This document shows, in pieces, positions 46,537-55,735 of a DNA stretch of 64,000 nucleotides (position 1 is the first letter of the stretch; the number at the start of each line of letters is the position of its first letter). A program made the position numbers and the translations under genes. Source of the DNA: Bradyrhizobium genosp. L (lineage in GTDB: Bacteria; Pseudomonadota; Alphaproteobacteria; Rhizobiales; Xanthobacteraceae); assembly GCF_015624485.1 (NCBI RefSeq), contig NZ_CP061378.1:5580001-5644000 (forward strand), read 5' to 3'. Under the pieces are notes generated by a model. The model was given only the letters and a program-made list of their open reading frames with translations. It was not told where the DNA came from and did no database searches.

Positions 46537-48339
46537 TTACTCTGCTGCCGCGATCTGGCCGAACTCGGTCGCCTGCCGCTCGAACAGCGAGCGGTAGATG
46601 CCGCCCGGCCGCGCGGCGAGCACCTCGTGCGTGCCCTGCTCGACGATCTCGCCGCGGTCGAACACCAGGATGCGATCCATGCTGCGCACGGTCGACAGGC
46701 GGTGTGCGATCACGATCGAGGTGCGGCCCTTCATCAGCCGCTCCATCGCCTGCTGGATCAGCGCCTCCGACTCCGAGTCGAGGCTCGAGGTCGCCTCGTC
46801 CAGGATCAGAACCGGCGCATCCGCCAGGAAGGCGCGCGCCAGCGCCACGCGCTGCCGCTCGCCGCCCGACAGCTTGACACCGCGCTCGCCGACCAGCGTG
46901 CCGTAACCCTTCGGCAGCCGCATGATGAAGTCATGCGCATTGGCCAGCCGCGCCGCCTGCTCGATCGCCTGCATCGAGGCGCCGGGCCGGCCGTAGGCGA
47001 TGTTCTCCGACAGCGTGCGGTGGAACAGGATCGGCTCCTGCTGCACGATCGCGATCTGGCTGCGCAGCGACTGCTGCGTCGCCTTGGCAACGTCCTGACC
47101 GTCGATCAGGATCCGGCCAGCCGAGACGTCGTAGAGCCGCTGCACCAGCTTGACGAAAGTCGTCTTGCCGGAGCCGGAGCGTCCGACCAGGCCGACGCGC
47201 TCGCCCGCACGGATGTCGACCGACAACGCGTCATAGAGCGGCCGGCGATGGCCGCCATAGTGGAACGTGACGTCGTCGAACACGATGCGGCCGCCCGCGA
47301 TGTCGATCGGCTTGGCATCGACGGCGTCGATGATGCCGAGCGGCTCGCCATGGATCTGGACCAGCTCCTCCATGTCGTTCACCGAACGCTGCAAATTGTT
47401 GATGTGCATGCCGACATCGCGCAGGTAAGCATGGATGATGTAGTAGCTGGTCAGGACATAGGTGACGTCGCCCGGCGTGGCATGGCCCGCCGCCCACAAC
47501 AGGATCGCACCGCCGATCACCGACGCGCGGAAGCACAGCAGCACCAGGAGTTGCGCCGCACCGGTGTGGTTGTAGCGCAACCAGGTGCGCCGCACCCGCT
47601 TGCGCCAGCGGCCGATGACGCCGTCGAGCCTGATGTCCTCGCGCGTCTCGGCACCGAACGACTTCACCACTGCGTTGCAGGTCAACGCATCCGCCAGCGT
47701 GCCGCCGACCTTGGTGTCCCACGCGTTGGAGACGCGCGCGGCCGGCGCGACATAACGAACCGTGAACGCCATCGTCATCGCGACATAGATCACCGAGCCC
47801 ACCGCGATCACCGCGCCGAGCTGCGGCCAGTGCAGGCCGAGCAGGATCATCGAGCCGACCAGCACCACCAGCGACGGCAACAGCGCCATCAGGATGGTGT
47901 CGTTCAGCAGGTCGAGCGCCCACATCGCGCGCGTGATCTTGCGCACGGTGGAGCCGGCGAATGAGTTGGCGTGCCAGTCGGTCGAGAACCGCTGCACCCG
48001 CATGAATGCCTGCTCGCCGACGTCGGACATCATCTTCAGCGTGAACGGCACGATGATCTGGAGGCCGACCAGCCGCAGCGTCACCGACAGCAGGCCGAGC
48101 GCGACGATCGCACCGAATGCGAGCATCGCCGCATGGCGTGCGGCAGCATCATTGGCGCCCGCGGTCAGCGCGTCGACCAGATGGCCGGAATAGACCGGCA
48201 TGAACAGGTCGGCGGCGGTCGCGCCGAGGAATCCGCCGACCATGGCGAGGCCGCGCAACGGCTGCTCCAGCCAGTGGCGGAAGACGAATGGCAGGACGAT
48301 CCGGATCGCAGCCGGTCGTTTGGTGGTGAGAGTGGTCAT
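46537..48339 (-). CDS. ABC exporter (fused permease and ATPase)
   Basis: A 600-residue half-transporter of the MsbA/multidrug type. The six-helix membrane domain covers about residues 1-325. The ATPase domain has Walker A GRSGSGKTTFVKL, Q-loop IAIVQQEPILFHRTL, signature KLSGGERQRVALARAF, Walker B VLILDEATSSLDSE and H-loop IVIAHRLSTV. It probably works as a homodimer exporting lipophilic compounds. ATG at 48339. A promoter and a 23-codon leader frame lie upstream, followed by the MATE gene. Confidence 0.94.
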   Translation of the reverse strand: MTTLTTKRPAAIRIVLPFVFRHWLEQPLRGLAMVGGFLGATAADLFMPVYSGHLVDALTAGANDAAARHAAMLAFGAIVALGLLSVTLRLVGLQIIVPFTLKMMSDVGEQAFMRVQRFSTDWHANSFAGSTVRKITRAMWALDLLNDTILMALLPSLVVLVGSMILLGLHWPQLGAVIAVGSVIYVAMTMAFTVRYVAPAARVSNAWDTKVGGTLADALTCNAVVKSFGAETREDIRLDGVIGRWRKRVRRTWLRYNHTGAAQLLVLLCFRASVIGGAILLWAAGHATPGDVTYVLTSYYIIHAYLRDVGMHINNLQRSVNDMEELVQIHGEPLGIIDAVDAKPIDIAGGRIVFDDVTFHYGGHRRPLYDALSVDIRAGERVGLVGRSGSGKTTFVKLVQRLYDVSAGRILIDGQDVAKATQQSLRSQIAIVQQEPILFHRTLSENIAYGRPGASMQAIEQAARLANAHDFIMRLPKGYGTLVGERGVKLSGGERQRVALARAFLADAPVLILDEATSSLDSESEALIQQAMERLMKGRTSIVIAHRLSTVRSMDRILVFDRGEIVEQGTHEVLAARPGGIYRSLFERQATEFGQIAAAE

Positions 48340-48456
48340 GGCGCATTCCGGCTACGCACATGTTGCGCAAGCCGGCTCCATCTGAAGCGACGAGCGGACG
48401 GAATCCGGCCGCAAGCGAAGCTGAAAATGATCGTTAAGGTATTGGGAAGCTTGGGT

Positions 48457-48477
48457 GATCGGGCATCAGGCCCGATC
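48457..48477 (-). promoter_or_regulatory. Hairpin after the candidate leader peptide
   Basis: GATCGGGC and GCCCGATC pair (8 bp) around a 5-base loop, 14 bases after the leader stop codon and upstream of the ABC gene. There is no U-run, so rho-independent attenuation is not obvious. Confidence 0.45.
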
Positions 48478-48491
48478 AGGGCTGCTGTGAG

Positions 48492-48563
48492 CTAACGCGT
48501 AAGCGCGTCCAGCATCACCGAACGCGGGCGCGCGATCTGCAAATTCGACGAAATCATGCGCAT
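48492..48563 (-). CDS. Candidate 23-residue leader peptide
   Basis: A short frame, MRMISSNLQIARPRSVMLD then ALTR, with a canonical GGGGAG site directly before its ATG and a promoter 28 bases further up. It ends 152 bases before the ABC start codon and is followed by a hairpin. The position fits a leader peptide that senses translation, for instance ribosome stalling by an antibiotic exported by the downstream pumps. The frame is short, so chance cannot be excluded. Confidence 0.5.
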   Translation of the reverse strand: MRMISSNLQIARPRSVMLDALTR

Positions 48564-48590
48564 CTCCCCGGTTCGAGCAACGATGCGCCG

Positions 48591-48619
48591 CTTATAAATG
48601 CATCACGCGCGATTGGCAA
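48591..48619 (-). promoter_or_regulatory. Promoter upstream of the leader and ABC exporter
   Basis: On the minus strand TTGCCA (48619-48614) and TATAAG (48596-48591) are separated by exactly 17 bases, a good sigma-70-type match. Transcription would start about 48584 and give a leader of roughly 245 bases before the ABC gene. Confidence 0.65.
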
Positions 48620-48669
48620 GATGACATCCGCGTGAGCGCGTCAAACCGCGCGAGTGTGGCCGTTCGGAC

Positions 48670-50259
48670 TCAGTGCGCGTCGCCGCCGGGTGCGCCCATT
48701 CGCGGCGGCTTGTTGACGAAGAGGATCAGGACGCTGAGGGCGACATAGAACAGCGACAGCATGAAGAAGGCGTCGCCATAACCCATCACCTGCGCCTGGC
48801 GGTGCACGATCTGCGACAGCTGCTTCATCGCCATGATCGCGGCGTCGCCCATGCCCTGCATGCGCTGGGTGAGCATGTTGAGCGTCTCGACCGCAGTGGT
48901 GTTGCCCCAGGTGACGCGGTCCTGCAGCCGCGAGATGTGCAAATCGGTGCGGTCGTTCAGCACCTCGTTGATGACGGCGAGCCCAAGCGCTCCGCCGAGA
49001 TTGCGCATCAGGTTGAACAGGCCGGAGGCATTCTTGACGCGGTCCGGCGCCAGCGTGGCGAGCGCGATGTTGTTGGTCGGCACCATCGCGCACATCATGC
49101 CGATGCCGCGCAGGATCTGCGGCACCAACAACTCATAGAAATCGTAGTCGCGCGTGATCCAGGTCATCTGCCAGGAGCCGAGCGCGAAGGTGACGAGGCC
49201 GAACGCGATGATGTAGCGCAGATCGACCTTGAGCATCAGCCGCCCGATCACCGGCGCCATCAGGAACATGGTGATGCCGGAGACGAACATGGTCTCGCCG
49301 ATCATCAGCGCGCTGTAGCCGCGTATCTCGGCCAGATAGCGCGGATAAATATAGGTGAGGCCGTAGAGCCCGATGCCGATGCAGAACTGCAGCACGCAGC
49401 CGACCGCGAAGTTGCGATTGGTGAAGGCGTAGAGGTCGACGATCGGCTCCTCGGCGGTCAACACCCGCCAGAAGAAGGCGATCGCGGAGACGAAGCCGAT
49501 CGCGGCGCAGACCGCGACCGAGGTGTCCTGCAGCCACTCGTATTGCGGACCTTCCTCGAGCACGTATTCCAGCGAGCCGAGAAAGCCGGCCATGAAGATC
49601 AGGCCCCACCAGTCGAAACGATCGAGCAGCGCGAGGTTGGGCTGGTCGAAATCGATCAGCGCCAGCACGCCGATCGTAATGATGATGCCGGGCACGATGT
49701 TGATGAAGAACAGCCAGTGCCACGACATCAGGTCGGTGATGTAGCCGCCGACCGTGGGACCGATGGTCGGCGCCAATGTCGCGACCAGGCCGATGATCGG
49801 CGCCACGATGTAAAACTTGGTACGCGGAAAGATCAAATAGGCCGAGGCGAACACCGTCGGAATCATGCCGGCGCCGAGAAAACCCTGCAGCGCGCGCCAC
49901 AGAATCATCTGGTCGATCGAGGAGGCGAAGCCGCACAACAGGCTCGACGCGGTGAAGCCGATTGCCGAGATCGCGAACAAGATCCGGGTGCCGAGCGCAC
50001 GTGACAGGAAGCCGGACAGCGGGATCGCGATCACCTCGGCGATCAGATAGGCGGTCTGCACCCACGACACTTCGGTCGAAGACGCCGACAGACCGGCCTG
50101 GATCTCGGTGAGCGAGGCCGAAACGATCTGGATGTCCAGGATCGACATGAACATCCCGAACACCATGATGATGAACGCAAACAGCCGCTTCGGCTGGATG
50201 CGCTCGGACGCCGGCGTGGCATTCATCATCGAAGGAGAGGCCGTGGTCGCGTTGGCCAT
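48670..50259 (-). CDS. emrB: EmrB/QacA-type MFS efflux pump
   Basis: A 529-residue inner-membrane transporter of the DHA2 (14-helix) drug/proton antiporter family. The motif FGMFMSILDIQIVSASLTEIQAGLSAS marks helix 1, and WVQTAYLIAEVIAIPLSGFLSRALGTR gives helix 2 and the A motif. It works with an EmrA-like adaptor, encoded directly upstream, to pump compounds across both membranes. ATG at 50259; ATGs at 50229 and 50226 are possible. A 130-bp palindromic repeat separates it from emrA. Confidence 0.93.
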   Translation of the reverse strand: MANATTASPSMMNATPASERIQPKRLFAFIIMVFGMFMSILDIQIVSASLTEIQAGLSASSTEVSWVQTAYLIAEVIAIPLSGFLSRALGTRILFAISAIGFTASSLLCGFASSIDQMILWRALQGFLGAGMIPTVFASAYLIFPRTKFYIVAPIIGLVATLAPTIGPTVGGYITDLMSWHWLFFINIVPGIIITIGVLALIDFDQPNLALLDRFDWWGLIFMAGFLGSLEYVLEEGPQYEWLQDTSVAVCAAIGFVSAIAFFWRVLTAEEPIVDLYAFTNRNFAVGCVLQFCIGIGLYGLTYIYPRYLAEIRGYSALMIGETMFVSGITMFLMAPVIGRLMLKVDLRYIIAFGLVTFALGSWQMTWITRDYDFYELLVPQILRGIGMMCAMVPTNNIALATLAPDRVKNASGLFNLMRNLGGALGLAVINEVLNDRTDLHISRLQDRVTWGNTTAVETLNMLTQRMQGMGDAAIMAMKQLSQIVHRQAQVMGYGDAFFMLSLFYVALSVLILFVNKPPRMGAPGGDAH

Positions 50260-50284
50260 GGGCTATGGCTCGCTGTTTGCCGAC

Positions 50285-50414
50285 ACCTCTCCCCAACTGG
50301 GAGAGGTCGGCGCGCAGCACCGGGTGAGGGGCCGCCGATCCCACGAGAGGCCGTAACCCCTCACCCGGATTGCATCTGACGATGCAATCCGACCTCTCCC
50401 ACAAGGGGAGAGGT
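50285..50414. repeat. Palindromic element between emrA and emrB (family E)
   Basis: A 130-bp element with inverted ends ACCTCTCCCC and GGGGAGAGGT. Further inward pairs are GGGAGAGGTCGG with CCGACCTCTCCC and CCGGGTGAGGGG with CCCCTCACCCGG, plus a small hairpin GATTGCATC/GATGCAATC. It lies inside the emrAB transcript. Only one full copy is in this window. Confidence 0.75.
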
Positions 50415-50466
50415 AGACCGTTGATGCGGCAACCCTCTGTTCAGACGTCATAGTGCCTTCAAGGCA

Positions 50467-51750
50467 TCACTGCGGATGGATCATCATCGGCGCATCGAGA
50501 TCGGCATCGCTGTCGGCGTCGGGTGCGCCCTCGCTGGTGTCGACGGTGGTGTAGACCGACATGCCGGCGCGCAGCAGGTTCTGCCTGGCGACGCTTGCGG
50601 GCACCCGGATGCGCACCGGCAGGCGCTGCACGATCTTGGTGAAGTTGCCGGTGGCGTTGTCGGGCGGCAGCAGCGTGAACACCGCACCCGCCGCCGGCGA
50701 GATGCTGTCGACGACGCCGGTGAACTTGCGCGCGCCGTAGGCGTCGACCTTGATGGTCACGCGCTGGCCCGGACGAATACGCTTGAGCTGGGTTTCCTTG
50801 TAGTTGGCGTCGATGAAGACGCCCTCGAGCGGCACCACATTGCCGAGCCGCTGGCCGACCGTGATGTAGTCGCCGGTATTGACCATGCGGTTGGAGAAGG
50901 TGCCGTCGACCGGCGCGCGGACCTTGGTGAAGTCGAGATCGCGCTCGGCCCTGGCGAGCTGTGTCTGCAACTCGGCGAGTTGCGCGCGGGCCTCGGCCTG
51001 CTGCGCCTTGGTCACCTCAACATTGTCCTTGGCGGCATCATAGGCGGCCTGCGCCGAGCGCACTGCGGCCTGGCCCTGGTCGCGGCCGGCTTCGGAGACT
51101 TCGAAAGTGGCGCGCGAGGCAAAGCCCTTGTTGCTCAGCGCCTGCTGGCGGTCGAAATCGAGCCCGGCGCGCTTCAGCCCGGCTTCGGCGGAGACCAGCT
51201 GCGCCTGCGCCTGCTCGACCGCGCTCACCGCCGCGCCGACTTGACGGCCGATGCGCTCGATGGTCGCCTCCTGGGTCGCGATCCTGGTGCGCGCGGCGTC
51301 GACCGCGATTCGATAGTCGCCGTCATCGATGCGGTAGATCACGTCGCCGGCCCGCACGGTGGCGTTGTCGCCCGGCAGGATCGCAGCAATGTGGCCGGCG
51401 ACGCGGGCGCCGAGCATGGTGTTGTTGGCGCGGACATAGGCGTCGTCGGTCGAGATGTAGAAGCGCCCGACCAGGACGTAGTAGCTGGCGTAGCTCGCGG
51501 CTGCGAGCGCGAGCAGCCCGAGCACGCCGATCATCACGAATTTGCGCTTGCCGGATTTCGGCGCGGCCGCGGTCGGCTGCTGTTTCGGCGCGGGCGCAAC
51601 CGGCGCCTCCGCGGGACGGGTCTTGGCTTCTTCCGCAGCGGGAGGCGCGCCGTGGTCAGCGGCGCCGTCGCGCGCAACATCGTCCACGGCCGTCTCTAAC
51701 TCGGGCTCGGAACGAACGATGCGGGCAGCCAGGTCTCTCGCTGCGGCCAT
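50467..51750 (-). CDS. emrA: EmrA/HlyD-type membrane-fusion protein
   Basis: A 427-residue periplasmic adaptor for the EmrB pump. A Pro/Ala-rich cytoplasmic N-terminus (about 65 residues) leads to one membrane segment (FVMIGVLGLLALAAASYASYYVL). Then come a biotinyl-lipoyl half (ISTDDAYVRANNTMLGARVAG), a long coiled-coil hairpin (about 165-290), and a second lipoyl half with beta-barrel (DFTKVRAPVDGTFSNRMVNTGDYITVGQRL). The ATG at 51750 has GGGGGAG upstream. It is divergent from a TetR regulator across a palindromic operator. Confidence 0.93.
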   Translation of the reverse strand: MAAARDLAARIVRSEPELETAVDDVARDGAADHGAPPAAEEAKTRPAEAPVAPAPKQQPTAAAPKSGKRKFVMIGVLGLLALAAASYASYYVLVGRFYISTDDAYVRANNTMLGARVAGHIAAILPGDNATVRAGDVIYRIDDGDYRIAVDAARTRIATQEATIERIGRQVGAAVSAVEQAQAQLVSAEAGLKRAGLDFDRQQALSNKGFASRATFEVSEAGRDQGQAAVRSAQAAYDAAKDNVEVTKAQQAEARAQLAELQTQLARAERDLDFTKVRAPVDGTFSNRMVNTGDYITVGQRLGNVVPLEGVFIDANYKETQLKRIRPGQRVTIKVDAYGARKFTGVVDSISPAAGAVFTLLPPDNATGNFTKIVQRLPVRIRVPASVARQNLLRAGMSVYTTVDTSEGAPDADSDADLDAPMMIHPQ

Positions 51751-51829
51751 AGACGGCTCCCCCAAAAAATCTCGAAGCAAAAAATCGCGAATGCCGGAAG
51801 CCGGCCTCGCGGATCGTGCGAGACATAGC

Positions 51830-51852
51830 ATTGACCGAACCGTTCGGTCAAT
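51830..51852. promoter_or_regulatory. Palindromic TetR operator between emrA and the TetR gene
   Basis: A 23-bp perfect palindrome, ATTGACCGAAC-C-GTTCGGTCAAT. It lies 78 bases upstream of emrA and 85 upstream of the TetR start, where it can overlap both promoters. TGACCGAACGGTTCGGTC-like sites are typical for efflux-linked TetR repressors. The palindrome is certain; the binding partner is inferred from position. Confidence 0.8.
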
Positions 51853-51936
51853 CTATATTCCCTTCGCGCGGATTATAATGCGTCGATTCTTACCTTCCCC
51901 CATTTTGCGTTGAGTTCTTGCCGAGAAGCTAAATCA

Positions 51937-52572
51937 ATGGTTGCAGCCGCCCCCCACCCGCTTCCGCTCGCCGGCGAGGAGGAATCCTCGAAGCGCCGCC
52001 AGATCCTGGACGGTGCCCGCAAGGTGTTCATGGACCTCGGCTTTGACGGCGCCAGCATGGGCGAGATCGCCCGCGCCGCCGGCGTCTCCAAGGGCACGCT
52101 CTATGTCTACTTTCCCGACAAGGCCGGTTTGTTCGCGGCGATCGTCGAGGAGGAGAAGCTCGAGCAGGGCCAGATCGCCTTCAATTTCGATCCCGCACGC
52201 GACGTCGACACCACCCTCCCGGAATTCGGCCGCGCCTATATCGCGATCCTGTGCCGGCCCGGCGGCGGCTCGGCACTGCGCACCGTGATGGCGATCGCCG
52301 AACGGATGCCCGAACTCGGCAGCCGGTTCTACACCCATGTGCTCGCCCACACCGTCGAACGCTTCGCCAATTATCTCGAGGCGCGCGCCACGCGCGACGC
52401 GCTCGTGATCGACGACTACGAACTGGCCGCCTGGCAGTTCATGCAGATGTGCCAGGCGACGCTGTTCCAGGCATTCCTGTTCCAGGCCAAGCCATCGCCC
52501 TCGCCGGAGCGGATCGCCATCGTCGTCGACAGCGCCACGCGCGTGTTCTTCGCGGCGTACCGGGCGAAGTAG
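51937..52572 (+). CDS. TetR-family regulator of emrAB
   Basis: A 211-residue repressor. The helix-turn-helix domain is RRQILDGARKVFMDLGFDGASMGEIARAAGVSKGTLYVYFPDKAGLFAAIV (about 20-70), with the TetR signature GVSKGTLYVYFPDK. The C-terminal part is the ligand and dimer domain. I chose the ATG at 51937; the frame opens at a TTG at 51910. It is divergent from emrA, with the operator at 51830-51852 between. The arrangement resembles FrrA/EmrAB of Bradyrhizobium, a flavonoid-inducible pump locus; orthology is inferred, not shown. Confidence 0.9.
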   Translation: MVAAAPHPLPLAGEEESSKRRQILDGARKVFMDLGFDGASMGEIARAAGVSKGTLYVYFPDKAGLFAAIVEEEKLEQGQIAFNFDPARDVDTTLPEFGRAYIAILCRPGGGSALRTVMAIAERMPELGSRFYTHVLAHTVERFANYLEARATRDALVIDDYELAAWQFMQMCQATLFQAFLFQAKPSPSPERIAIVVDSATRVFFAAYRAK

Positions 52573-52585
52573 ACACCCTCCCCTC

Positions 52586-52692
52586 GTCATTCCGGGGCTC
52601 GCCTCTTGGCGAGAGCCCGGAATCCATTTCACGACAGCGCTTGGGGCCCGATGGATTCCGGGCTCGCGCCAAGAGGCGCGCCCCGGAATGAC
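52586..52692. repeat. Family A double palindrome between TetR and BVMO genes
   Basis: A 107-bp element from GTCATTCCGGGGCTCGCC to GGCGCGCCCCGGAATGAC. Inner stems are CTCGCC-TCTT-GGCGAG in arm 1 and CTCGCGCC-AAGA-GGCGCG in arm 2, with a 33-base centre. It lies between the convergent TetR and monooxygenase stops. Confidence 0.85.
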
Positions 52693-52698
52693 GGACAG

Positions 52699-55371
52699 CT
52701 AGTTCGCGGCCGCGTTGATCTTCGGCAAGGCGCTGCCGTTGTCCTGCTCCATCTCCTCCGGCAGTCCCGCAAATCGCCGCAGCACCTTTGCCATCTTCAC
52801 GCGGCCGCTGACGCCGGTGATGATGACGTCGACCATCACGAAGGACGAATGGAAGTGGCCGTGCGCCTTGAGCTGCTCGACCTTGACGCCGGCCTTCGCC
52901 AGCGCATCGCCATAGGCGATGCCTTCGTCGCGCAGCGGATCGAATTCGCTGGTCGCGATGAACGCCGGCGGCAGCCCGTCGAGCTTGCCGCGCAGCGGCG
53001 CGACGCGCGGATCGGTGCGGTCGGCGGGCGAACAGTAGAGATCCCAGAACCAGTACATCAGCCCGCGGGTCAGGAAATAACCGGTCGCGTTGTCGACATA
53101 GGACGGCCGATCGAAGGTCGAATCCGTCACCGGGCAGATCAAGAGCTGTCCCGCGATCTCCGGCCCGCCGCGGTCACGCGCGAGCTGACAAGTCACGGCG
53201 GCGATGTTGCCGCCGGCGCTCCAGCCGGCGACCAGCACCGGCCCCGGCCTGCCGCCAAGCTCGGCGGTGTGGGCGGCGATCCAGCGCGTCGCCGCAAAAC
53301 CGTCCTCGGCCGCCGCGGGGAAGCGATGCTCCGGCGCGTGGCGATAGCCGACGCTGACGATGATCATGCCGGTGCGGCGGCACAGATCGCGGCAGAACGG
53401 ATCGTCCGACAGCTCGTCGCCGAGCACCCAGCCGCCGCCATGGAAATACACCACGATCGGATGCGGCCCCGGCGTCGCCGGCCGATAGAGCTTGTAGGGC
53501 AGCGGACCTTCCGCGCCTTGCAGCATGCCGGTGCCGACCTCGCCGACCGGACGACCTGCGGGGCGGCCCTTGTTGAACTCGGTGAGGAAGTCGCGTGCGC
53601 CCTGCGCGCCCATGGTCTCGAGCGGCGGCAGGTTCATCTCGCCGAGCAAATTCAGCACCAGCCGTACGTCCGGCTGCAGCCGCACGATCTCGCCATCGTT
53701 ACACTGCGCAGCAACGCCAGGACCCGACAGCCTGAAGCCGAGCATGCCGCGGCCGACCACCTCGTTGCAGATGCTGCGATAGGGACCGACGCCGCCGGTA
53801 TAGGGCATCACCACCTGCGGCTTGCCGGGCACGTTGGCGCCCGTGTACCAGGTGTTGGCAAGCCGGTGCAGCGTTAGCGTCGCGCAATCCGCCATGTGGC
53901 GCTGCCAGCCGGCCTGCGCCGTCTCGGTCGCTTCCATCGTCGTGAAGCCTGCCTCGCGCAGCGCCGCGATGCGCTCGACCACCCAGTCGACATGCTGCTC
54001 GATCGACACCGCCATGTTCGACAGCACCGACGGGCTGCCGGGACCTGTGATCATGAACAGATTGGGGAAGCCCGCGACGGTGACACCGAGATAGCTCTCG
54101 GGCCCCCGCGCCCAGACATCGGACAGCGACTTGCCGCCGCGGCCGGAGATCGGATGCACCGCCATGATCGCGCCGGTCATGGCATCGAAGCCGGTCGCGA
54201 ACACGATGACGTCGACATCGAAGCTGCGCCGGTCGGTGGTGATGCCGCCGGCAGTGATCGCCTTGATCGGCTCCTGCCGCAGATTGACCAGCGTCACGTT
54301 CGGACGGTTATAGGTCGCATAGTAATTGGTATCGAGGCAGGGCCGCTTTGCACCGAAAGGATGATCGCGCGGCGTGAGCGCCTCGGCGATCTCCGGATCC
54401 TTGACGACCGCGCGGACTTTTTCGCGGATCAGATCGGCGACGTGTCTGTTGCCGTCGACATCGACGCCCTGGTCGGCCCAGAGCTGGGTCAGGATATGGA
54501 CCAGATCGCCCGCCGCCCACGCCTTCTCGAACCGTTCGCGCCGCTCGGCGTCGCTGAGCTGCCAGCTCACCACGGTCTGCTGCGGATACGGCACGCCCGC
54601 CATCGACCAGCGCGCGTGGTCGCGATAGGCGGCACGATCGGTCTCGAAGTAGGTCTTGCGATCCTCCGGCGCCGGCCCGTTGCCCGCAGGCAGCGCGAAA
54701 TTCGGCGTGCGCTGGAACACGGTGAGCTCCGCGGCCTGCTCGGCGATCAGCGGGATCGACTGGATGCCCGACGATCCCGTGCCGATCACGGCAACGCGCT
54801 TGCCCTTGAGGTCGACGCCGTCATGCGGCCAACGTCCGGTGAAATAGATCTCGCCCTTGAAATCCTCGACGCCGTCGATCTCCGGCGGCTTCGGCGCCGA
54901 AAGGCAGCCGGTCGCCATGATGTAGTGGCGGCAGGAGACATCGCCGTTGTTGGTCGCGATATTCCAACGCTCGCTGTTATCGTCCCAAGTCGCCTTCGTC
55001 ACCTTGGTGCCGAAACGGATGTCGCGGCGCAGATCGTAGCGATCGGCGACGAAGCCGAGATAGCGCAGGATTTCCGGCTGGGTGGCGTATTTCTCCGACC
55101 ACGTCCAGGCGGTGTCGAGCTCGGGATCGAAGGTGTAGCTGTAGTCGATGGTCTGGATGTCGCAGCGCGCGCCGGGATATCGGTTCCAGTACCAGGTGCC
55201 GCCGACGTCGCCGCCCTCTTCCAGCGCGACCGCCGACAAGCCGGCCTTGCGCAGCCGATGCAGCAGATAGAGACCGGCAAAACCGGCGCCGACCACGGCG
55301 ACGTCGACCTGCTGCGTGGTTCCGCGCTGCGTGGAGTCCGAAGCGCGTGCTGCAACCGCTGCGTCTGGCAT
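52699..55371 (-). CDS. Baeyer-Villiger-type monooxygenase fused to an esterase
   Basis: An 890-residue two-domain protein. The N-terminal part (about 1-570) is a flavin monooxygenase with the FAD loop [36 protein letters not shown] and the NADPH loop [13 protein letters not shown]. Before the latter, [12 protein letters not shown] fits the BVMO fingerprint FxGxxxHxxxWP except that the histidine is phenylalanine. The C-terminal part (about 590-890) is a hormone-sensitive-lipase-type hydrolase with oxyanion HGGGWVLGD, nucleophile in GWSAGGN, Asp in [10 protein letters not shown] and His in HGHFHSS. A ketone could be oxidised to an ester and then hydrolysed. ATG at 55371. Confidence 0.92.
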   Translation of the reverse strand: MPDAAVAARASDSTQRGTTQQVDVAVVGAGFAGLYLLHRLRKAGLSAVALEEGGDVGGTWYWNRYPGARCDIQTIDYSYTFDPELDTAWTWSEKYATQPEILRYLGFVADRYDLRRDIRFGTKVTKATWDDNSERWNIATNNGDVSCRHYIMATGCLSAPKPPEIDGVEDFKGEIYFTGRWPHDGVDLKGKRVAVIGTGSSGIQSIPLIAEQAAELTVFQRTPNFALPAGNGPAPEDRKTYFETDRAAYRDHARWSMAGVPYPQQTVVSWQLSDAERRERFEKAWAAGDLVHILTQLWADQGVDVDGNRHVADLIREKVRAVVKDPEIAEALTPRDHPFGAKRPCLDTNYYATYNRPNVTLVNLRQEPIKAITAGGITTDRRSFDVDVIVFATGFDAMTGAIMAVHPISGRGGKSLSDVWARGPESYLGVTVAGFPNLFMITGPGSPSVLSNMAVSIEQHVDWVVERIAALREAGFTTMEATETAQAGWQRHMADCATLTLHRLANTWYTGANVPGKPQVVMPYTGGVGPYRSICNEVVGRGMLGFRLSGPGVAAQCNDGEIVRLQPDVRLVLNLLGEMNLPPLETMGAQGARDFLTEFNKGRPAGRPVGEVGTGMLQGAEGPLPYKLYRPATPGPHPIVVYFHGGGWVLGDELSDDPFCRDLCRRTGMIIVSVGYRHAPEHRFPAAAEDGFAATRWIAAHTAELGGRPGPVLVAGWSAGGNIAAVTCQLARDRGGPEIAGQLLICPVTDSTFDRPSYVDNATGYFLTRGLMYWFWDLYCSPADRTDPRVAPLRGKLDGLPPAFIATSEFDPLRDEGIAYGDALAKAGVKVEQLKAHGHFHSSFVMVDVIITGVSGRVKMAKVLRRFAGLPEEMEQDNGSALPKINAAAN

Positions 55372-55453
55372 ACCATTCCTCCCGAATGTTTGATTTGGAG
55401 GAAGGCTAGTCCCGCGATTTCAGTTTGTCATCACGCGAGATGCAATCTGCCGT

Positions 55454-55469
55454 CGTCACAATTGTGACG
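55454..55469. promoter_or_regulatory. Palindromic candidate operator upstream of BVMO
   Basis: CGTCACAATTGTGACG is a perfect 16-bp palindrome 82 bases upstream of the monooxygenase start. Its TGTGA/TCACA halves resemble Crp/Fnr-family sites, but the spacing is shorter than the Crp consensus. A regulator is not identified. Confidence 0.4.
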
Positions 55470-55574
55470 GGCGTGGCTTGGACTTGGATATGCAGCGTGT
55501 GGACGCAATTGTTGGCACAGCGGTCACGACAGCGACGATATAAGCGAGCACGCGAAGCCAGACACACCTCCGCT

Positions 55575-55696
55575 GTCGTCCCGGCGAAAGCCGGGACCCA
55601 TAACCACCGAAGCCGATTGTTGCGCAACGCTGGGGCCACAGCTGTCTCTAACAACACAACCCTGTGGTTATGGGTCCCGGCCTTCGCCGGGACGAC
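55575..55696. repeat. Palindromic element family B, copy 2
   Basis: A 122-bp element bounded by GTCGTCCCGG and CCGGGACGAC with arms GGCGAAAGCCGGGACCCATA and inverse, the same plan and length as 23787-23908. Confidence 0.83.
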
Positions 55697-55735
55697 GCCG
55701 AATGTTTGGAGACGCTAGTGACTGCGCTGATCGCA

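Larger units (their letters stand above)
48340..48669. other. Leader region upstream of the ABC exporter
   Basis: A 330-base gap between two minus-strand genes. It holds, in transcription order, a sigma-70-like promoter (48591-48619), a 23-codon leader frame (48492-48563), a hairpin GATCGGGC/GCCCGATC (48457-48477), and about 115 bases of leader before the ABC start codon. Confidence 0.6.
55372..55735. other. Intergenic region upstream of the BVMO-esterase gene
   Basis: A 364-base gap. It contains a perfect 16-bp palindrome (55454-55469), listed separately, and the family B palindrome (55575-55696). The rest holds no credible gene. The BVMO promoter should lie here. Confidence 0.5.
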
